Positions 61,614-64,000 of a stretch of DNA of 64,000 nt are shown in pieces; within the stretch, counting starts at the first letter, position 1; the number at the start of each line of letters is the position of its first letter. The DNA lies in contig NZ_FNUY01000007.1 in the NCBI RefSeq assembly GCF_900108245.1, positions 186,001-250,000 of the forward strand. Direction: 5' to 3'. The stretch comes from Allobosea lathyri (GTDB taxonomy: Bacteria; Pseudomonadota; Alphaproteobacteria; Rhizobiales; Beijerinckiaceae). The position numbers were made by a program, and so were the translations under genes. The notes beneath the pieces were generated by a model, which worked only from the letters and a program-made list of their open reading frames with translations, ran no database searches and had not been told where the DNA came from.

Positions 61614-62102
61614 ATGATCACCCGCTTCTGGGCCGAAATCATCACCGCGCTGGCGACGCTCGCTTTCGGGCTCGTCATCGTCAACGGCGCGCTCGAATTC
61701 GGCATCGGCTGGGATTCGTCGGGCCCGCAGCCCGGCGCCTTCCCATTCTACATCGGCGCGCTGGTGGCATTGGCGAGTTGCGGCACGCTTGCATTGACCG
61801 TCGGCCGCAAAGTCGCCGGCAACGTACCTCTGGACGATAATTTCCTCGATGGCGTGCGCGCCAAGCGCGTGGCCTCGTTCCTGCTGCCGCTCATCGCCTT
61901 CGTCGTGCTCAGCGTCACGCTCGGCATGTATGTCGCAACGATCGTCTATCTCGTCTTCACGATGCGCTTTCAGGGTGGCTATGGCTGGCTCCAGACCCTG
62001 GCGACAGCGCTGATCACAGCAGCGTTCTTCTATCTCGCGCTCGAGAAGTTCTTCCAGATCGGCCTGCTCAAGGGTCCCCTCGAAACGCTCATCGGCCTGT
62101 GA
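61614..62102 (+). CDS. tctB: TctB-type small membrane subunit
   Basis: This encodes 162 aa from ATG 61614 with GGGGAGA upstream. Four membrane helices with the usual long N-terminal part (FWAEIITALATLAFGLVIV), GWDSSGPQPGAFPFYIG, the LPLIAFVVLSVTLGMYVATIVYLV pair and a final LIGL. TctB is the least conserved transporter subunit, but position between tctC and tctA makes the call secure. Confidence 0.9.
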   Translation: MITRFWAEIITALATLAFGLVIVNGALEFGIGWDSSGPQPGAFPFYIGALVALASCGTLALTVGRKVAGNVPLDDNFLDGVRAKRVASFLLPLIAFVVLSVTLGMYVATIVYLVFTMRFQGGYGWLQTLATALITAAFFYLALEKFFQIGLLKGPLETLIGL

Positions 62103-62134
62103 TCGGCTCGACAACGAAAGCGGTGCCGTAAGCC

Positions 62135-63646
62135 ATGGATAACGTCGCCAACCTGATGCACGGCTTCTCGGTCGCGCTGACCACGCACCACATCCTGCTG
62201 ATGATGGCGGGCGTGCTGCTCGGCGTCCTCGTCGGCGTGCTGCCGGGGCTGGGAGCGCCCAACGGCGTCTCGCTCCTGCTGCCCCTGACCTTCAGCATGG
62301 ACCCGGTCTCGGCGATCATCCTGCTGACCTCGCTCTATTGGGGCGCCCTTTTCGGCGGCTCGACCACCTCCATCCTCTTCAACATCCCCGGTGAACCCTC
62401 ATCGGTCGCGACGACCTTCGACGGCCACCCCATGGCCAAGCAGGGCCGGGCGACGGAAGCGCTCTCCTTCGCCTTCCTCTCGGCCGGCTTCGGCGCGCTG
62501 GCGGGCGTCATCCTGATCACGCTGCTGTCGGGCTGGGTCGCGAAATTCGCGCTGCGCTTCTCGTCGCCCGAGTATTTCGCCGTCTATTTCATGACCTTCG
62601 CCAGCTTCATCGGGCTCGGCGGCTCCTCGCCGCTGAAGACCGTCGTCTCCATGGGCATCGGCTTCACGCTCGCTTCGATCGGCATGGATTCGGTCTCCGG
62701 CAATGTGCGCCTGACCTATGATTTCGACGTGCTGCTGGCCGGCGTCAGCTTCCTGATCGCGGTCATCGGCCTGTTCGGCATCGGCGAATTGCTGCTGACC
62801 ATGGAAGAGGGGCTGAAGTTCGAGGGCGTCGCCGCCAAGGTGCGCATCCGCGACGTGGTGGTCACGGCGGCCAAGCTGCCGCGCTACTGGCTGGCCCTGC
62901 TCCGCTCGAGCCTGATCGGCATCTGGATGGGCATCACGCCCGGTGGCCCGACGGCTGCCTCCTTCATGAGCTACGCCATGGCGAAGCGCTCCTCCCGCAA
63001 CCCGGAGAAATTCGGCAAGGGCGAGCCGGAAGGCGTGATTTCGCCCGAGGCCGCCGACCATGCCGCGGGCTCCGCCGCCATGCTGCCGATGCTGGCGCTG
63101 GGCATTCCGGGCTCGGCGACGGCCGCCGTGATGATGGGCGGGCTGATGATCTGGGGCCTGAATCCCGGCCCAACTCTGTTCACCGACCGCCCCGATTTCG
63201 TCTGGGGCCTGATCGCCTCGATGTATCTCGGCAATGTCGTCGCCGTCGTCGTCGTCCTGGCGACCGTGCCGCTCTTCGCCTCGATCCTGCGCATCCCCTT
63301 CTCGATCATCGGGCCGATCATCGTGGTGATCTGCTTCATCGGCGCCTATACGGCGGCGAGCAAGGAGTTCGACATCTGGCTGGCGCTCGCTTTTGGCCTC
63401 GTCGGCTACGTCTTCAAGAAGCTCGACTACCCGATCGCGCCGCTCGTGCTCGCCATGGTCATCGGCGACAAGGCCGAGGATGCCTTCCGCCAGTCGATGA
63501 TCTTCAGCCAAGGCTCGTTGAAGATCTTCTGGTCGAACCCGCTGGTGGCAACGCTGATGTCGATCGGGCTCATCCTGCTGCTGATGCCGCTCATTGGCAC
63601 CGCCGTCCGCCGCTTGCGCGGGCGCCGCGCCATACGCACGGTGTGA
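62135..63646 (+). CDS. tctA: TctA-type large membrane subunit
   Basis: This encodes 503 aa with about 12 helices. Family motifs: LLGVLVGVLPGLGAPNG, TSLYWGALFGGSTTSILFNIPGEPSS, TTFDGHPMAKQGRA, ITPGGPTAASFMSYAMAKR, GVISPEAADHAAGSAAMLPML and ALGIPGSATAAVMMGGLMI. The large subunit forms the transport channel and works with TctC and TctB. Likely cotranscribed with tctB, 32 bp apart. Its stop at 63646 is followed by a 227-bp gap before the CoA-transferase gene. Confidence 0.93.
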   Translation: MDNVANLMHGFSVALTTHHILLMMAGVLLGVLVGVLPGLGAPNGVSLLLPLTFSMDPVSAIILLTSLYWGALFGGSTTSILFNIPGEPSSVATTFDGHPMAKQGRATEALSFAFLSAGFGALAGVILITLLSGWVAKFALRFSSPEYFAVYFMTFASFIGLGGSSPLKTVVSMGIGFTLASIGMDSVSGNVRLTYDFDVLLAGVSFLIAVIGLFGIGELLLTMEEGLKFEGVAAKVRIRDVVVTAAKLPRYWLALLRSSLIGIWMGITPGGPTAASFMSYAMAKRSSRNPEKFGKGEPEGVISPEAADHAAGSAAMLPMLALGIPGSATAAVMMGGLMIWGLNPGPTLFTDRPDFVWGLIASMYLGNVVAVVVVLATVPLFASILRIPFSIIGPIIVVICFIGAYTAASKEFDIWLALAFGLVGYVFKKLDYPIAPLVLAMVIGDKAEDAFRQSMIFSQGSLKIFWSNPLVATLMSIGLILLLMPLIGTAVRRLRGRRAIRTV

Positions 63647-63873
63647 CACGAGTGCCGAGTCTCATGATGAGGCTCGGCCCGTTTCAGATTGCCAGCGGCA
63701 GAAGCCCGCACCGAGCACCTGCGCCGGCGCCTAGAACAATGATTTAATTAGTCTTTCTTGTAGATTCGCCACGCCTCTATCGCTTCAGGAATTTGCATGC
63801 AAGATACCCGCGCGTGGCCGTTTCCCTGACATAGAGCTGCGTTCCGCCGCCCCTCACTTGCCTGCGACGAAAC

Positions 63874-64000
63874 ATGCCCCGCCCGACGCCGTCCTCTGCT
63901 CTCGAACGCCTGCGCGTCCTCGATCTCTCCCGCGTCAGGGCGGGCCCGACCTGCGCGCGCGTCTTCGCGGATTTTGGCGCCGATGTGATCAAGGTCGAGA
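63874..64000 (+). CDS. CaiB/BaiF-family (family III) CoA-transferase, 5' part
   Basis: The frame starts at ATG 63874 and runs off the right edge. The 42 visible residues read LERLRVLDLSRVRAGPTCAR and VFADFGADVIKVE, the N-terminal signature of family III CoA-transferases. They normally begin with VLDLTRVLAGP and AD-x-GADVIKVE. The substrate is unknown. Location next to a TctCBA transporter suggests activation of an imported acid to its CoA ester. It may start a separate operon after a short gap. Confidence 0.88.
   Translation, partial: MPRPTPSSALERLRVLDLSRVRAGPTCARVFADFGADVIKVE

Overview
This is a GC-rich chromosomal segment from an alphaproteobacterium. An order Rhizobiales (Hyphomicrobiales) host, perhaps Bosea-like, is my inference. 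It rests on the Omp25/Omp31-type outer-membrane protein, RIME-like two-palindrome intergenic repeats, a PrsD/PrsE-type secretion pair and the general protein style; no rRNA or tRNA gene is present to confirm it.

Region 1 (1-6 kb) is accessory DNA. It holds the end of an SRAP-family gene, then two divergent AT-rich genes: a three-helix membrane protein and a SEFIR (TIR-like) protein, which together look like a candidate antiphage module. A 2.7 kb segment follows, bounded by two 56-bp direct repeats, the second of which ends on a serine-recombinase-like remnant. Region 2 (6-8 kb) has an outer-membrane beta-barrel protein and small hypothetical genes.

Region 3 (8-57 kb) is a very large exopolysaccharide (EPS) locus. 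It has an initiating phosphoglycosyltransferase, a Wza-like export lipoprotein, a Wzc/ExoP-like tyrosine kinase copolymerase, a Wzx flippase, three O-antigen ligase/polymerase-type membrane proteins, seven GT4 glycosyltransferases, an O-acyltransferase, a hexapeptide acetyltransferase, two methyltransferases and an asparagine synthase. Precursor genes are manC, a GDP-mannose-dehydrogenase-like gene, ugd and a UDP-glucuronate-4-epimerase-like gene, so a uronic-acid-rich polymer is predicted. Polymer-degrading or trimming enzymes are interleaved: a type-I-secreted lyase-like protein, a heparinase II/III family lyase, a GH5 glycanase and an SGNH hydrolase. A PrsD/PrsE-type type I secretion pair about 26 kb from the lyase-like gene is its probable exporter. 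Several gene families occur as paralogues inside the locus, suggesting growth by duplication. A short palindrome-like motif, TTGCA-N-TGCAA or close to it, recurs at several promoter gaps.

Region 4 (57-64 kb) is a catabolic locus: a GntR/FCD regulator translationally coupled to an SAF-domain dehydrogenase, diverging from a PdxA-family dehydrogenase, a complete TctCBA-type tripartite transporter and the start of a CaiB/BaiF CoA-transferase. A perfect inverted repeat in the divergent promoter is the likely GntR operator. The substrate is probably a small hydroxy acid or sugar acid, but the sequence alone does not identify it.
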